The position numbers were made by a program, and so were the translations under genes. The notes beneath the pieces were generated by a model that saw only the letters and a program-made list of their open reading frames with translations, had not been told where the DNA came from and made no database searches. DNA of 56,396 nucleotides, taken from assembly GCF_003003355.1 (NCBI RefSeq), contig NZ_PVTQ01000020.1, positions 1 to 56,396 of the forward strand, in the 5' to 3' direction. The stretch is from Donghicola tyrosinivorans. Its GTDB lineage: Bacteria; Pseudomonadota; Alphaproteobacteria; Rhodobacterales; Rhodobacteraceae. Below, piece after piece: positions 1-8,937 of the stretch (its first letter is position 1; each line of letters begins with the position of its first letter).

Positions 1-120
1 AAACACTCAGCACTCGGCTATAAAAGCCCCTTGGCGTTCGAAAGAAAGGCCGCATAAATGAGCAGCAGGATCGGAACTTAAACGCGACAAGTCCACCCTG
101 ACCCTTCTGTATCCCGGATC

Positions 121-205
121 TGGTAGCGTGGTCCCGTCACGTGTCCCGGCCAGGACCCGCGACGGGGTGGTGCTCGACGTCTGACCCTTGTGGCATGACC
201 ACGCT
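121..205 (+). ncRNA. Candidate IS110 bridge RNA segment
   Basis: In the transposase leader a stem CCCGTC (133-138) / GACGGG (161-166) encloses a second stem GTCC (143-146) / GGAC (153-156). The two are separated by a 4-nt by 4-nt internal loop (139-142 and 157-160). A further hairpin GTGG (190-193) / CCAC (199-202) follows. Stem-loops with internal loops are the architecture known for IS110-family bridge RNAs, where the loops pair with target and donor DNA. Position and shape fit, but the folding was done by eye and the RNA limits are guesses. Confidence 0.35.
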
Positions 206-292
206 TCTTAGCCTGTCGGCACCGCCTCTCTTTCATTGTCTCGAACAGTTGCCAGCGGCCCTCGTGGGACCGCGTATCAGAAGGAGGAGAGC

Positions 293-1252
293 ATGGAGAA
301 GGTAACACACGGTCGGATCATCGGGATAGATGTGAGCCGAGACTGGCTCGATATTCACTGCCTTCCGGACGGCCAGCGACATCGCATCCCCAATTCCGAT
401 GATGGCCATGTCGCGGTGTCCGATCTCGCTCACGACCAGAGAGCCGTCGTTTGTTTCGAAGCGACGGGCGGGCAGGAATGGCGGCTCTGGTTCCATCTGG
501 AGGATGCAGGCGTCGAAACCCGCCAAGTGCCGCCAGCCCAAGTCAAGGCCTTCGCGCGCAGCCTGGGAACCCGCGCCAAGACCGACAGGATCGATGCCGA
601 ACTTATAGCGCGTTTCCTAGTCTTCAGGCCCGAGGCGGGACGAACACTTCCCGCGGAACATCTACGTCTTCTCAGGGCCTTAACCACCAGGCGGGCACAG
701 GTGGTTGAGATGCGAAAGCGGCTTCTGGCGCAGATACGGGCGCATCGGAAATCGGGAACTGCGGAGCTGTTCGAGGATATCGATGTGGAGCTGAAAGAGC
801 GGTTGGATGTCGTGATCGCCGAGCTGGAAAGCCGAATTTCAGAGCTTCTCGGTCGCGACAGGCATCTTGCGGACACCGCGCAGATCCTTCGTTCCGTTCC
901 CGGAATCGGGCCGGTCGCCGGTTCGACGCTGATCGCCGAACTTCCCGAACTCGGCGCGATCACCGGCGAACAAGCTGCAGCGCTGACCGGTCTGGCGCCT
1001 GTGGCGCAGGACAGCGGAACGCTGCGTGGCAAGCGCGCCATCGCCGGTGGCAGGCGTGCTCTGCGGCACGTTCTGTTCCAGGCGGCACTGGTTGCCTCAC
1101 ATCACAACCCGACGCTCAAAGCTTTCGCCGATCGACTCCGCAAAGCCGGCAAGCCGCACAAGGTCATCGTCACGGCCGTCGCGCGCAAGCTCGTCATCAT
1201 CGCCAATGCTCTTTGCAAAAAACGGCGGAAATGGGAGCCCCGCCATCCCTGA
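293..1252 (+). CDS. IS110-family transposase (319 aa)
   Basis: The transposase/recombinase moves its element guided by a bridge RNA. The N-terminal RuvC-like DEDD domain shows Asp13 (GIDVS), Glu56 (CFEATG), Asp98 and Asp101 (KTDRIDA). The C-terminal Tnp domain holds the helix-hairpin-helix-like SVPGIGP (201-207) and the presumed catalytic Ser241 in APVAQDSGTLRG. The ATG at 293 is chosen because a strong ribosome-binding site AAGGAGG lies at 281-287; an in-frame TTG at 236 lacks one. Length is normal for the family and the frame is open throughout, so the copy looks intact. The residue assignments follow the family pattern; activity is inferred. Confidence 0.93.
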   Translation: MEKVTHGRIIGIDVSRDWLDIHCLPDGQRHRIPNSDDGHVAVSDLAHDQRAVVCFEATGGQEWRLWFHLEDAGVETRQVPPAQVKAFARSLGTRAKTDRIDAELIARFLVFRPEAGRTLPAEHLRLLRALTTRRAQVVEMRKRLLAQIRAHRKSGTAELFEDIDVELKERLDVVIAELESRISELLGRDRHLADTAQILRSVPGIGPVAGSTLIAELPELGAITGEQAAALTGLAPVAQDSGTLRGKRAIAGGRRALRHVLFQAALVASHHNPTLKAFADRLRKAGKPHKVIVTAVARKLVIIANALCKKRRKWEPRHP

Positions 1253-1514
1253 TGAATACAGTTGCTAACCATCAGCATTCCCGAGGTGAATCCCTCTCAC
1301 CGATATGTGCAACAAGCCCATTTTTGTTTGAATTTGTTGTCCACCTTCAGAGATCAAGAATGGGTGTAGTTTTCTCGGGATCAATGAAGCGCGGACGCAG
1401 GACGTCCACTCAACCATACCTGTGGAAGATATTGAGGCCTTGCTCTGGGCCATATGGACCCTTGCAACGGCCATCGGCGACAGGTGCCAAAGGCAAAGTT
1501 ATGCCAGCTGTCTC
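1253..1514. other. Intergenic region, no gene seen
   Basis: These 262 bases lie between the transposase stop and the end of the minus-strand HAD gene. Short open frames here have no ribosome-binding site or recognisable protein features. The stretch probably holds the right end of the IS110 element and the downstream flank of the HAD operon. I see no convincing terminator hairpin. Confidence 0.5.
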
Positions 1515-2189
1515 TCAAACAGCAGTTACGCTTGCACTGATGCCCAAGGCCGCCAGCGCTTCATCATAGCTTTGCGCTGGATCGGTCACATCGAAATGCA
1601 CCGTCTGCATTCCTGCATATCGCGCCCCGTCGATGTTCTTGCGCTGATCATCAACAAAGACGCAGGCCTCAGGCGGCAGGTTCAACGCGCAGGTGATCGC
1701 CTGATAGGCGCGGGGATCAGGCTTCAGAATGCCTGTGTATGTTGCATCGACGATCACATCGAAATCGGCCAAAAACGGCAGCTTCGTCCGGAAGTCCGCG
1801 CCGTAAAAAAGGTCCAGCTCATTGGACAGGATCGCTAGTTTGCGCCCTGCTGCATTGGCTGTTTGGATCGCAGCCAATGCCTCGGGGCGGATGACAGCGG
1901 CGGGATCGGCACCGCGCACGCGCCCGACGAATTGTGGAAAATCAGTCCAATCCTCGCCCACCAGTGCGGCTGTCTCGTGCATGCGATGGGTCCAGTAATC
2001 CCGCTCGGAGATTCCGCCTGCCTGCATTGCGCGCCAGACCGGATCGCCCTCCGGCTCAAATGGACCGCGCCATGTTAGGGTACCAGCGGCAAGGCCAAGG
2101 GCGGCCTCGGTCAGATCATGGGTTTCAAAAAGGGTGCGGCTGATCACGCCGCCGAAATCCAGCACAAGCGCCTGACAGGGCATCGTCAT
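1515..2189 (-). CDS. HAD-superfamily hydrolase (224 aa)
   Basis: A haloacid-dehalogenase-type phosphatase or dehalogenase. Motif I is LDFGGVIS near residue 11, with Gly where many phosphatases have the second Asp. Motif II is SNE in the segment LAILSNELD. The motif III lysine is in LKPDPRAY and motif IV is VFVDDQRKNIDGA. It is the last gene of a six-gene minus-strand run (tctC-tctB-tctA-aldehyde dehydrogenase-UPF0261-HAD), and its start overlaps the preceding stop by ATGA, so it is translationally coupled. The missing second Asp of motif I resembles the YihX/epoxide-hydrolase-N and haloacid dehalogenase branches. The substrate is unknown; processing of a product of the adjacent pathway is possible. 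Confidence 0.85.
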   Translation of the reverse strand: MTMPCQALVLDFGGVISRTLFETHDLTEAALGLAAGTLTWRGPFEPEGDPVWRAMQAGGISERDYWTHRMHETAALVGEDWTDFPQFVGRVRGADPAAVIRPEALAAIQTANAAGRKLAILSNELDLFYGADFRTKLPFLADFDVIVDATYTGILKPDPRAYQAITCALNLPPEACVFVDDQRKNIDGARYAGMQTVHFDVTDPAQSYDEALAALGISASVTAV

Positions 2190-3430
2190 GAAATCGGCTC
2201 CTTGGAAAGCAGCCCGGCCTTCGCCAGATCGTCAAAGACCTTCAAGGCGGCAGTGCAGAAGGCGTCATCGTTGATATGACATTCCAGCTCTTGTAGCCTG
2301 ACGTTTTCGGGACAGTTCTGGCGCAACTCTTCGATAAAGGCGGCTAGACCGTCGGGGTCCGACAGCGGGCCACCTGGTCGGTCCCATTCGTTGCCACCGT
2401 GCAGCGGCAACAGCAGAGTCGTCGACCCTTCTGCTGTGGCCAGCCGTTCGCACATGGTACGCGCCATCTGGCGGCGCTGGTCGGTGGTCATCATAACCGA
2501 GGATAATAGCCGGTTATGGGCATGCTGCTCTTGTCCCGCGACCAACGGCGGTACCGGCTGCCAACCCACAAAATCCACCAGATCGTAACACCCTATCGAG
2601 ACGATTTGCGGCGTGCCGCGCTTGCCGGCATTGGTCATCCGGTCCGCCCCTGCTGTGATGGATGAACCCATCAGATGGTTGCCCACCTCTTGCGGTGCAA
2701 AATCTAGAACAGCGGCAAAAGCTCCCTCGGCTGCGAGGCTTTCAAAAGCCCGCCCGCCCATGCCTGTGGCGTGGAAAACGGCAACTTCATAGCCGCGCTT
2801 TTCCAGTTCGGGCTTGAGGCCCACCATGTAGCGCAACACTGTTTTGCCAAAGGACATCATCCCGATCAGTGGCTTGTCTCCCGTTGGCCGTTGCGCTGCG
2901 CGGGCGGCCCCCAGCACAGCTCCCGCTGCCTGGCTGAGCGAGGCTTTACAGACCGAGTTCAACCCGTAGAGCCCGCCCGCCCAAAGGATCATCTGCACAT
3001 CGGCGGGCAGACGCTCCGGCGGGATGAGGGGCGAGAATGACACCGTCGAGACGATATACTTCGGCACTCCGATGGGCAGGGCGCTGCAGACATCCAAAGC
3101 CAGATCGGTGCCCATGGTGCCGCCCAGAACCAGGACGCCATCTATCCTGCCTTCGCGGTAAAGACGGGCGGTGGTCAGGGCTGCGCCCTTGGCCATGATC
3201 TGCATGGCGATGTTTTCATCGCCTCTGTCGATGGCCTCTTGGATCGAATGGCCCCCTTCTTGGGCGACATCATGCTTTGAGACATCCGTAGGCGTTGCTG
3301 CTTGCCCCAGCACGCTGACATCCATCGTCATCACCTTGCCGCCTTGGGCGTGGATCACCTCTGCGATGTAGGACAGCTCGTCCTGTTTGGTGTCATAGGT
3401 GCCAACGATCAGGATCGTTTTATCGCTCAT
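2186..3430 (-). CDS. UPF0261 / Tm-1-like ATP-binding protein (414 aa)
   Basis: The N-terminus ILIVGTYDTKQDEL and the later VLGGTMGTDLA and GATGMGGRAFE-like segments (here HATGMGGRAFE) mark the UPF0261 family, related to the N-terminal ATP-binding domain of the tomato viral resistance protein Tm-1. The biochemical role of bacterial members is not settled. The ATG at 3430 is preceded by GAGGGGGACACC; an upstream in-frame start adds 31 unlikely residues. It sits 28 bases after the aldehyde dehydrogenase gene and overlaps the HAD gene. Many bacterial homologues occur beside a phosphoenolpyruvate-hydrolase-like TIM-barrel gene; none is present here, which makes the transporter and dehydrogenase setting notable. 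Confidence 0.85.
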   Translation of the reverse strand: MSDKTILIVGTYDTKQDELSYIAEVIHAQGGKVMTMDVSVLGQAATPTDVSKHDVAQEGGHSIQEAIDRGDENIAMQIMAKGAALTTARLYREGRIDGVLVLGGTMGTDLALDVCSALPIGVPKYIVSTVSFSPLIPPERLPADVQMILWAGGLYGLNSVCKASLSQAAGAVLGAARAAQRPTGDKPLIGMMSFGKTVLRYMVGLKPELEKRGYEVAVFHATGMGGRAFESLAAEGAFAAVLDFAPQEVGNHLMGSSITAGADRMTNAGKRGTPQIVSIGCYDLVDFVGWQPVPPLVAGQEQHAHNRLLSSVMMTTDQRRQMARTMCERLATAEGSTTLLLPLHGGNEWDRPGGPLSDPDGLAAFIEELRQNCPENVRLQELECHINDDAFCTAALKVFDDLAKAGLLSKEPIS

Positions 3431-3458
3431 GGTGTCCCCCTCGGCTTGCGTCCCGTCA

Positions 3459-4943
3459 TCACAGTTTGAACCATGCGGTTTTAAGGTCGAGATATTTATC
3501 AAAGGCGTGCAAGGACTTGTCATGTCCGTTGCCCGACTGTTTGACCCCTCCCAGCGGGACGGTCATGTCAGAGCCGCCATAGGTGTTCACATGTACGATC
3601 CCCGCCTGAAGACGCCGCACCATCCGGTGCGCCCGCGACAGGTCCGTGGTCCAGACCGCCGCTGCCAGCCCGTAGTCGGTACCATTGGCGATGCGCACTG
3701 CGTCCTCTTCGGTGTCAAAGGGCAGCACTGCCAGCACAGGGCCAAAAACCTCGGCCTGCGCCAGACGGTCTTGGGGCTGCACGCCGGTCACAATGGTCGG
3801 CGCCATGTAATAGCCGCCGGTCTCTTCAAGGATACGCGTGCCGCCCGTGACGATCGTGCGTCCTGCAGCGCGGGCTTCATCCACGAAGGATAGGTTCTGT
3901 TCTAGCTGACGCAAGGAATTCACCGCCCCCGCACCTGTGCTGGGGTCCAGAGGGTCGCCAGTTTTCAGCGACGCGAGATGATCCGCTAGTCGTGCGACGA
4001 AGTCATCGTGAATCTCGCGCTGCACCAGAAGACGCGATCCGGCGATGCAGACTTGGCCCGCGTTGCGGAAGATGCCGTTGACGGATGTTTTGGCTGCCTC
4101 GTCCAGATCTGGGGCATCGGCAAAGACGATGTTGGGGGATTTTCCCCCAAGTTCCAGATAAACGCGCTTGAGGTTTGATGCGGCAGCAGCTTGCATCAGC
4201 CTGCGCCCCGTTGCGCCTGATCCGGTGAAGACCAGCACATCGACCAACATCGAGTGGGCAATTGCATCGCCCACCACAGCGCCTTCGCCGGTGACAACGT
4301 TCAAGACCCCAGCAGGCAAGCCCGCTTCTAGCGCTAATTCTGCCAGACGGATCAGGGTCAGTGAGGCAGTTTCAGCCGGTTTAAGCACCACCGAGCATCC
4401 CGCCGCCAGCGCCGGTCCCAGTTTCCACGCGCCGATCATCAGCGGGAAGTTCCAAGGCACAATTGCGCCCACAACGCCCACAGGCTCGCGGTGGACCAGT
4501 CCCAGATTGGCGGGGCCAGTGGCGGTGATCTCGCCAGTCAGCTTGTCGATCGCTTCGGCGTAATAGCGGATGGTGCCTGCGGCAGACATCGGCTCGGCCT
4601 TCAGCGCCATCGCGATTTCGGTGCCGTTGTTGCGAACTCCAAGAACGGCTAGCTCGGCGGCGTTAGCCTCAATCAGATCGGCCCACCGCAAAAGCACTTT
4701 CTTGCGACCCGCAGGGGGCATATCGCGCCAGCGGCCATCGTCAAAGGCAGTGCGCGCACTAAGAGCGGCGGCATCGGCATCTTCGCGGGTGCCGCGCGGC
4801 ATGGTGGTCAGTGGTTGGCCATCCAGCGGCGAAAGCACCTGCATCACCTCTGCATCCGAGGCCGCCCGCCGCCCGCCGTCAATGATATGCGCACCGGGAG
4901 TGACGGGGCTGGCCCGCAAGGAATTGATCAGGGACAGATCCAT
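3459..4943 (-). CDS. NAD(P)-dependent aldehyde dehydrogenase (494 aa)
   Basis: Oxidises an aldehyde to the acid in the cytoplasm. Family landmarks are present: Asn165 in PWNFP, the nucleotide-binding FTGSGATG around 239, general base Glu264 in LELGGKS and catalytic Cys299 in GQVC. Overall it looks like the gamma-glutamyl-aminobutyraldehyde/betaine aldehyde dehydrogenase branch. The ATG at 4943 lies one base after the tctA stop and has AGAGGGCAAG in front; an upstream in-frame start would overlap tctA by 60 bases. With the class III aminotransferase at 8938-10293 it could form an amine to aldehyde to acid pair fed by the TTT transporter. The exact substrate is not readable. Confidence 0.92.
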   Translation of the reverse strand: MDLSLINSLRASPVTPGAHIIDGGRRAASDAEVMQVLSPLDGQPLTTMPRGTREDADAAALSARTAFDDGRWRDMPPAGRKKVLLRWADLIEANAAELAVLGVRNNGTEIAMALKAEPMSAAGTIRYYAEAIDKLTGEITATGPANLGLVHREPVGVVGAIVPWNFPLMIGAWKLGPALAAGCSVVLKPAETASLTLIRLAELALEAGLPAGVLNVVTGEGAVVGDAIAHSMLVDVLVFTGSGATGRRLMQAAAASNLKRVYLELGGKSPNIVFADAPDLDEAAKTSVNGIFRNAGQVCIAGSRLLVQREIHDDFVARLADHLASLKTGDPLDPSTGAGAVNSLRQLEQNLSFVDEARAAGRTIVTGGTRILEETGGYYMAPTIVTGVQPQDRLAQAEVFGPVLAVLPFDTEEDAVRIANGTDYGLAAAVWTTDLSRAHRMVRRLQAGIVHVNTYGGSDMTVPLGGVKQSGNGHDKSLHAFDKYLDLKTAWFKL

Positions 4944-4944
4944 G

Positions 4945-6438
4945 TCACTTGCCCTCTTCTTTGCTGGTGCGGGTGTCGCGCCAGAGTGTGTAGAAATGAA
5001 TGCCAACTGCCGCGACGATCATCGCGAAAAGCACCATGGCGATGGGACGTTCGATAAATTCCAGCGGGGACCGGACGCGGGCCATCGCGGTGCGCAGCTT
5101 GTCCTCCATTAGACCGCCGAGCACGATGCCAAGGATCACCGGAGAGGTTGGCCAGTCCAGCCGCTTGAGGATCATCCCGAACACGCCGAACCCTGCAGCG
5201 ACGAAGATATCGGTCAGCGAATTGCGCAGGGAATAAACCCCGATCAGGCTGAAGGTCATGATCATCATCCCCAGAAAACGGTTGGGGATCAGCATCACCT
5301 TCATCAGCGTATCTGTTGCCAGAAACAGGAACGCGACGACGATCACGTTCAAGAGGATCAGGCAGATATAGAGCGCCAGAATGAAATCCATCTGGTTGGC
5401 AAATAATGCGGGACCGGGGATCACGTTATGGACGTAGAACACCGACAGCATCATGGCGGTCAGTTCCTCGCCCGGAATTCCCAGCGCCAGCAGAGGCACC
5501 ATTGCTGCTGGCGGGACCGAGTTATTGGCCGCCTCAGAGGCAATCAGCCCTTCGGGATTGCCCTTGCCGAATGTCTCGGGCGTCTTTGAGGTGCGCTGCG
5601 CGTAGGAATAGGACATGAACTGGGACATAAATTCGCCCACACCGGGGATCATGCCACAGATCACGCCAAAGCCTGATCCCACTGTCGCCACGCGTTTGAA
5701 GTGGCGCAATTCCAGAAGTGTGTGAAAGAAGCCCTTCTTGCCCACATGAGGCATTGGAAAGTTCTTGTCTTCGTCCAGAAACAGCACCAACGCCTGCGAG
5801 ATCGCGAAAAGGCCAAGCACGACAACAATCAGATCGATGCCGTTTTGCAGCCAGCTCTGCCCGAAGGTGAATCGTTGGGTGTAGGCGCTGCCCTCGATCC
5901 CGATAGTCTGTAGAAAGATGCCAAAGCAGGCCAGCATCCCCGCCGCCAGCACCTGCCCGCGATGGGTCACCACCACCAGCACAATCCCCAGCAAGGCTGC
6001 CAGAAAAATCTCGCGCGCGCCGAACATGGGGGCGACCTTGGCCAGAACGGGGGCAAAGATCATTAGGCACAATATGGCGAAAATGCCCCCAAAGAACGAG
6101 GCCGAGTAGGCCAACCCCAAGGCCCGCCGCGCTTCGCCGCGTTGGGTCATCGGAAAGCCGTCATACGTGGTAAGGGCGTTCACCGGCGTGCCGGGGGTGT
6201 TGACCAGAATGGCCGGAATGGCGCCGCCGAACATGGATGATCCATAGACCCCCAGCAAGGCGGTCAGGCCGACGATGGGTTCTAGCATAAAGGTTGCGGG
6301 CAGCATGATGGCAATCGCCACCGCCGCACCCACACCGGGCAGCGCCCCCACCAGAACACCTCCGATCGAGCCGATAAACAGCGCCGCGATAACGTCCCAG
6401 CGCGCGATAATGTCGATGCTTGAAAGCAGTAGGTCCAT
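4945..6438 (-). CDS. tctA: Tripartite tricarboxylate transporter, large membrane subunit TctA
   Basis: Large permease of a TTT importer, 497 aa with about a dozen hydrophobic segments. The N-terminal GVLVGALPGVGAAVAIAI stretch, a TctA signature, is around residues 27-44, and a second GMIPGVGEF motif follows near the middle. It works with TctB and the periplasmic binding protein TctC to take up a carboxylate or amino acid using an ion gradient. It follows tctB by 9 bases, with GAGCGAG before the ATG. TTT systems are abundant in alpha- and betaproteobacteria and the substrate cannot be read from the permease. Confidence 0.93.
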   Translation of the reverse strand: MDLLLSSIDIIARWDVIAALFIGSIGGVLVGALPGVGAAVAIAIMLPATFMLEPIVGLTALLGVYGSSMFGGAIPAILVNTPGTPVNALTTYDGFPMTQRGEARRALGLAYSASFFGGIFAILCLMIFAPVLAKVAPMFGAREIFLAALLGIVLVVVTHRGQVLAAGMLACFGIFLQTIGIEGSAYTQRFTFGQSWLQNGIDLIVVVLGLFAISQALVLFLDEDKNFPMPHVGKKGFFHTLLELRHFKRVATVGSGFGVICGMIPGVGEFMSQFMSYSYAQRTSKTPETFGKGNPEGLIASEAANNSVPPAAMVPLLALGIPGEELTAMMLSVFYVHNVIPGPALFANQMDFILALYICLILLNVIVVAFLFLATDTLMKVMLIPNRFLGMMIMTFSLIGVYSLRNSLTDIFVAAGFGVFGMILKRLDWPTSPVILGIVLGGLMEDKLRTAMARVRSPLEFIERPIAMVLFAMIVAAVGIHFYTLWRDTRTSKEEGK

Positions 6439-6447
6439 GAAACTCGC

Positions 6448-6987
6448 TCAGAAATAACGGATGAGGATGTAGCGCAGGTCTTCGGGGGCCAGTTCATAGA
6501 GGGCGCCGCCAGGAATCTTGACGTTGAAACCGGTCTTGAAGGTCAGCACCACAAACAGGGCAAAGCCGATGGCCGATAGGATCGCCTGCCGCGACCGGTA
6601 TCCCAGCCGCACCGCCATAAAGAGGCAGAAGGCTATCGTTGCCAGTAGATAGCCGATCACCGGAATGGCGGCGACGTACAGGACGTACCAACCGACAAAC
6701 TCTAGGGATTTGACCCAGCACAGGGCCTCGCGCCAGCGGCCGGGGGTGCGGGTGATGTTGCGGGTCTTCAGCCACAACAACAGCCCGAACAATGCCATCC
6801 CCCCAAGCGAGATCGCTGGCCACAGGCGTGGCTGCGCGGCCAGTGCCTTTTTCGGGAGCCAAGTCGTCTGCCACCCGATCTGCGCCAACAGCAGGCCCGA
6901 GAACAACAGGATCAGCGCCGCAAACAGTAGCTCGCCGGGTTTGCGCCCGATCGGAAAGACGTGGGGCGCGTCTGGATCTTCTTGCAT
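6448..6987 (-). CDS. tctB: Tripartite tricarboxylate transporter, small membrane subunit TctB
   Basis: Small permease subunit of the TTT system, 179 aa with four predicted membrane helices, normal for the family. It lies between the binding-protein gene and tctA, the canonical tctCBA order. The ATG at 6987 is chosen because AGGGAGA lies just upstream; a longer reading frame to 7041 would run into the intercistronic hairpin. Sequence conservation in TctB is low, so the call rests on size, topology and context. Confidence 0.88.
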   Translation of the reverse strand: MQEDPDAPHVFPIGRKPGELLFAALILLFSGLLLAQIGWQTTWLPKKALAAQPRLWPAISLGGMALFGLLLWLKTRNITRTPGRWREALCWVKSLEFVGWYVLYVAAIPVIGYLLATIAFCLFMAVRLGYRSRQAILSAIGFALFVVLTFKTGFNVKIPGGALYELAPEDLRYILIRYF

Positions 6988-7026
6988 TGTAAATCTCCCT
7001 GACAGCCGCCCGCGATTGAACGGCTG

Positions 7027-7050
7027 GTCGGGGCCGCGCACGGCCCCGAC
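7027..7050 (-). terminator. Intercistronic hairpin after tctC
   Basis: A perfect 10-bp stem GTCGGGGCCG / CGGCCCCGAC with a CGCA loop lies between the tctC stop (7055) and the tctB ATG (6987). No strong U-tract follows. Such hairpins commonly protect the 5' message or attenuate readthrough, so the binding protein is made in excess over the permease. That role is inferred. Confidence 0.65.
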
Positions 7051-7054
7051 GTGA

Positions 7055-7990
7055 TTACTCGGCGATCAACTGGTTGATGTGGCCGGTGATCTCGATGTCA
7101 CTGGCGATGCGGGCCGCGGCGGCTTCGGCATCCATCCAGTAGACCAGCGCGCCGGTCTCTGCGGACAGCTTTTGCGCCCGCTCTGACGTGACGGTTTCAC
7201 GGGCGACCTCGATGATCTTTTCACGTACATCGTCGGGGGTGTCTTTGTGTACGAACAGCCCGTTCCACAACGAGATCCCCAAATCAGGGGTCACAGCCGC
7301 CAGCGTCGGCGCATCGGGTGCCAACGAGATCGGGCTTTCGGTGATGCTGGCCAGAATAGTGATTTGGTCAAGGCAAGGCTGGATCAACTGGATTGTGGTG
7401 TTCACCACATCGAAATCGCCAGAGGCTAGCGAATTGCAGTCCAGCGCGTCGGACGAGGCCTCGGCCCCCCATTCGAACCCAAGCTCTTTGGCGGCGGCAA
7501 AAGTGGCCTGCGTCGGCAGCAGAAACGATCCAAAATGCCCCAGCACGACTGAATTGTCTTTGGCGTATGCTGCCAGTTCGTCCAGCGACTGGAACGGGGC
7601 GCTGGACGAGGTGGCAATGACAAAGGGGTAGGTCAGGAAAATGCCCAACGGCTCGAACGGGTTGTCGGCCAGCGCCGGAATACCCACTTGCGGGCCGACT
7701 ACAGGAATATCCACCACGAAAGAGCCGACGGTATAACCATCCGCTGGCGCACCTGCGACCTGCGCCGCGCCGGGGAACGGACCGCCATCCGACGGGCGGT
7801 TGATAACTGCGGCGGCCACCCCGTACTTGGTTTGGAAATCCTCGGCGATCATGCGGGTCAGTACATCTTCCAGATCACCGGGCGGGAAGGGCACCACAAA
7901 GTTCACCGGCTTTTCAGGATATTCGGCCTGCGCCGCCAGCGGCAGCGCCGTCAGGGCAATCGCCACCGAGGTCTTTAAAAACGTGTTCAT
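7055..7990 (-). CDS. tctC: TTT-system periplasmic solute-binding protein (TctC/Bug family)
   Basis: A 311-aa exported binding protein. A Sec signal peptide of about 22 residues ends in AQA, followed by the family opening YPEKPVNFVVPFPPGDLEDVL-like segment, where PFPPGG-type loops contact the ligand carboxylate. The middle and C-terminal lobes follow the Bug fold. It is the first gene of the minus-strand operon and presumably the most expressed because a hairpin follows it. The aspartate or acidic residue in the first loop (GDLED) instead of the usual GGxxD is compatible with an amino-group-bearing ligand, as known for Bug proteins, but this is weak evidence. Confidence 0.9.
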   Translation of the reverse strand: MNTFLKTSVAIALTALPLAAQAEYPEKPVNFVVPFPPGDLEDVLTRMIAEDFQTKYGVAAAVINRPSDGGPFPGAAQVAGAPADGYTVGSFVVDIPVVGPQVGIPALADNPFEPLGIFLTYPFVIATSSSAPFQSLDELAAYAKDNSVVLGHFGSFLLPTQATFAAAKELGFEWGAEASSDALDCNSLASGDFDVVNTTIQLIQPCLDQITILASITESPISLAPDAPTLAAVTPDLGISLWNGLFVHKDTPDDVREKIIEVARETVTSERAQKLSAETGALVYWMDAEAAAARIASDIEITGHINQLIAE

Positions 7991-8009
7991 ACAAGCTCTC
8001 CCGTTGGAT

Positions 8010-8026
8010 GGTTCATTATTTGAACC
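8010..8026. promoter_or_regulatory. Palindromic operator between tctC and the iclR-type gene
   Basis: GGTTCA-TTATT-TGAACC forms a 17-bp palindrome with perfect 6-bp arms, 20 bases upstream of tctC and about 93 bases upstream of the regulator gene. IclR-family proteins bind short palindromes in such divergent regions, so it is the likely operator controlling transporter and regulator. This is seen directly as a repeat; the binding is inferred. Confidence 0.6.
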
Positions 8027-8118
8027 GTTGGTGCATTAATTGTTGCCATCGCAACGATCTTGTGTCAACTTTTCTTTGCCAAGCCCGAAAACGGCGATGG
8101 AAAAGACAGAGGACGACA

Positions 8119-8898
8119 ATGGGAACGATCACAAAAGCCCTTGAATTACTGGGATATTTCTCGCGACGCAGGCCAGAAATCGGGTTGACCGAATTTGTGC
8201 GCCTTGCCGGACGTGACAAGGCAACTGTGCATCGTCATCTGGTAGAGCTTGAGGAAAATGGCTTTCTGGAACAGCATCCTGTGGCCCGTACATACCGCCT
8301 TGGGCCCGCCATTTTGCGTCTGACGGCAGTGCGCGAAGCCACCCATCCGATTCGCGCTGTCTTCCGCCCTGTGGTCGAGGAACTGGCCCGCCAAACGGGC
8401 GAGCTTTGCCATGCCTCACTGTTGCAGGGCAAAGTCCTGTCGCCGGTGTTCCACACCGACCCGCAGGTTCACGGCACGCAGGTGCATTTCGACGAAGGCG
8501 AAATCCTTCCCCTGCACGCGACCTCTTCGGGACTGGCGGTTCTGGCCTTTTCGCTCTCCCGTTTTGTGGATGACGCTTTCGGCGCGCCGCTGCCCGCATT
8601 TACTGACAAGACCCACACCGACCGCGCTTATCTGCGTGCGGTACTGGAGGACACCCGTCGCACTGGCGTGTGCCGCGTGGACCAGACCTATGACAGCGAA
8701 GTCTCTTCCGTTGGCGGGCCGATCTTTGGCCCCGAGGGCATCCCGATCGGGGCCATCGCCGTGGCTGTGCCTACCGTTCGGGTCACCGAAGACAAGATGA
8801 ATGACGTTCAACAGGCGCTGCTGGCGACGATCCGGCAAGCCTCAATTTCGGCTGGCGGCGTTCTGCCCCGCGACTTCCCCGATGCGCCCAAAGGCTGA
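8119..8898 (+). CDS. IclR-family transcriptional regulator (259 aa)
   Basis: The N-terminal winged helix-turn-helix is in residues 1-60, with recognition helix DKATVHRHLVELEENGFL. A GAF-like IclR effector domain follows to the C-terminus. The ATG at 8119 has AGAGGACGACA in front; upstream in-frame starts lack a ribosome-binding site. It is divergent from the tctCBA-aldehyde dehydrogenase-UPF0261-HAD operon and 39 bases upstream of the aminotransferase gene, so it probably controls both in response to the transported compound or its breakdown product. Confidence 0.9.
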   Translation: MGTITKALELLGYFSRRRPEIGLTEFVRLAGRDKATVHRHLVELEENGFLEQHPVARTYRLGPAILRLTAVREATHPIRAVFRPVVEELARQTGELCHASLLQGKVLSPVFHTDPQVHGTQVHFDEGEILPLHATSSGLAVLAFSLSRFVDDAFGAPLPAFTDKTHTDRAYLRAVLEDTRRTGVCRVDQTYDSEVSSVGGPIFGPEGIPIGAIAVAVPTVRVTEDKMNDVQQALLATIRQASISAGGVLPRDFPDAPKG

Positions 8899-8937
8899 TC
8901 GCCTAGGCGCCGCTTTAGATGAAAGATCCTGATTGAG

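Larger units (their letters stand above)
1..1300 (+). mobile_element. IS110-family insertion sequence (ends not resolved)
   Basis: A DEDD-type transposase gene at 293-1252 is preceded by at least 292 bases without a credible gene and followed by a short tail. A long left non-coding end followed by the transposase is the layout of the IS110 group proper, in which the left end encodes the bridge RNA. IS110 elements lack clear terminal inverted repeats, so neither boundary can be placed from one copy. The left end may lie outside the window and the right end is put arbitrarily within about 50 bases of the stop codon. Confidence 0.7.
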
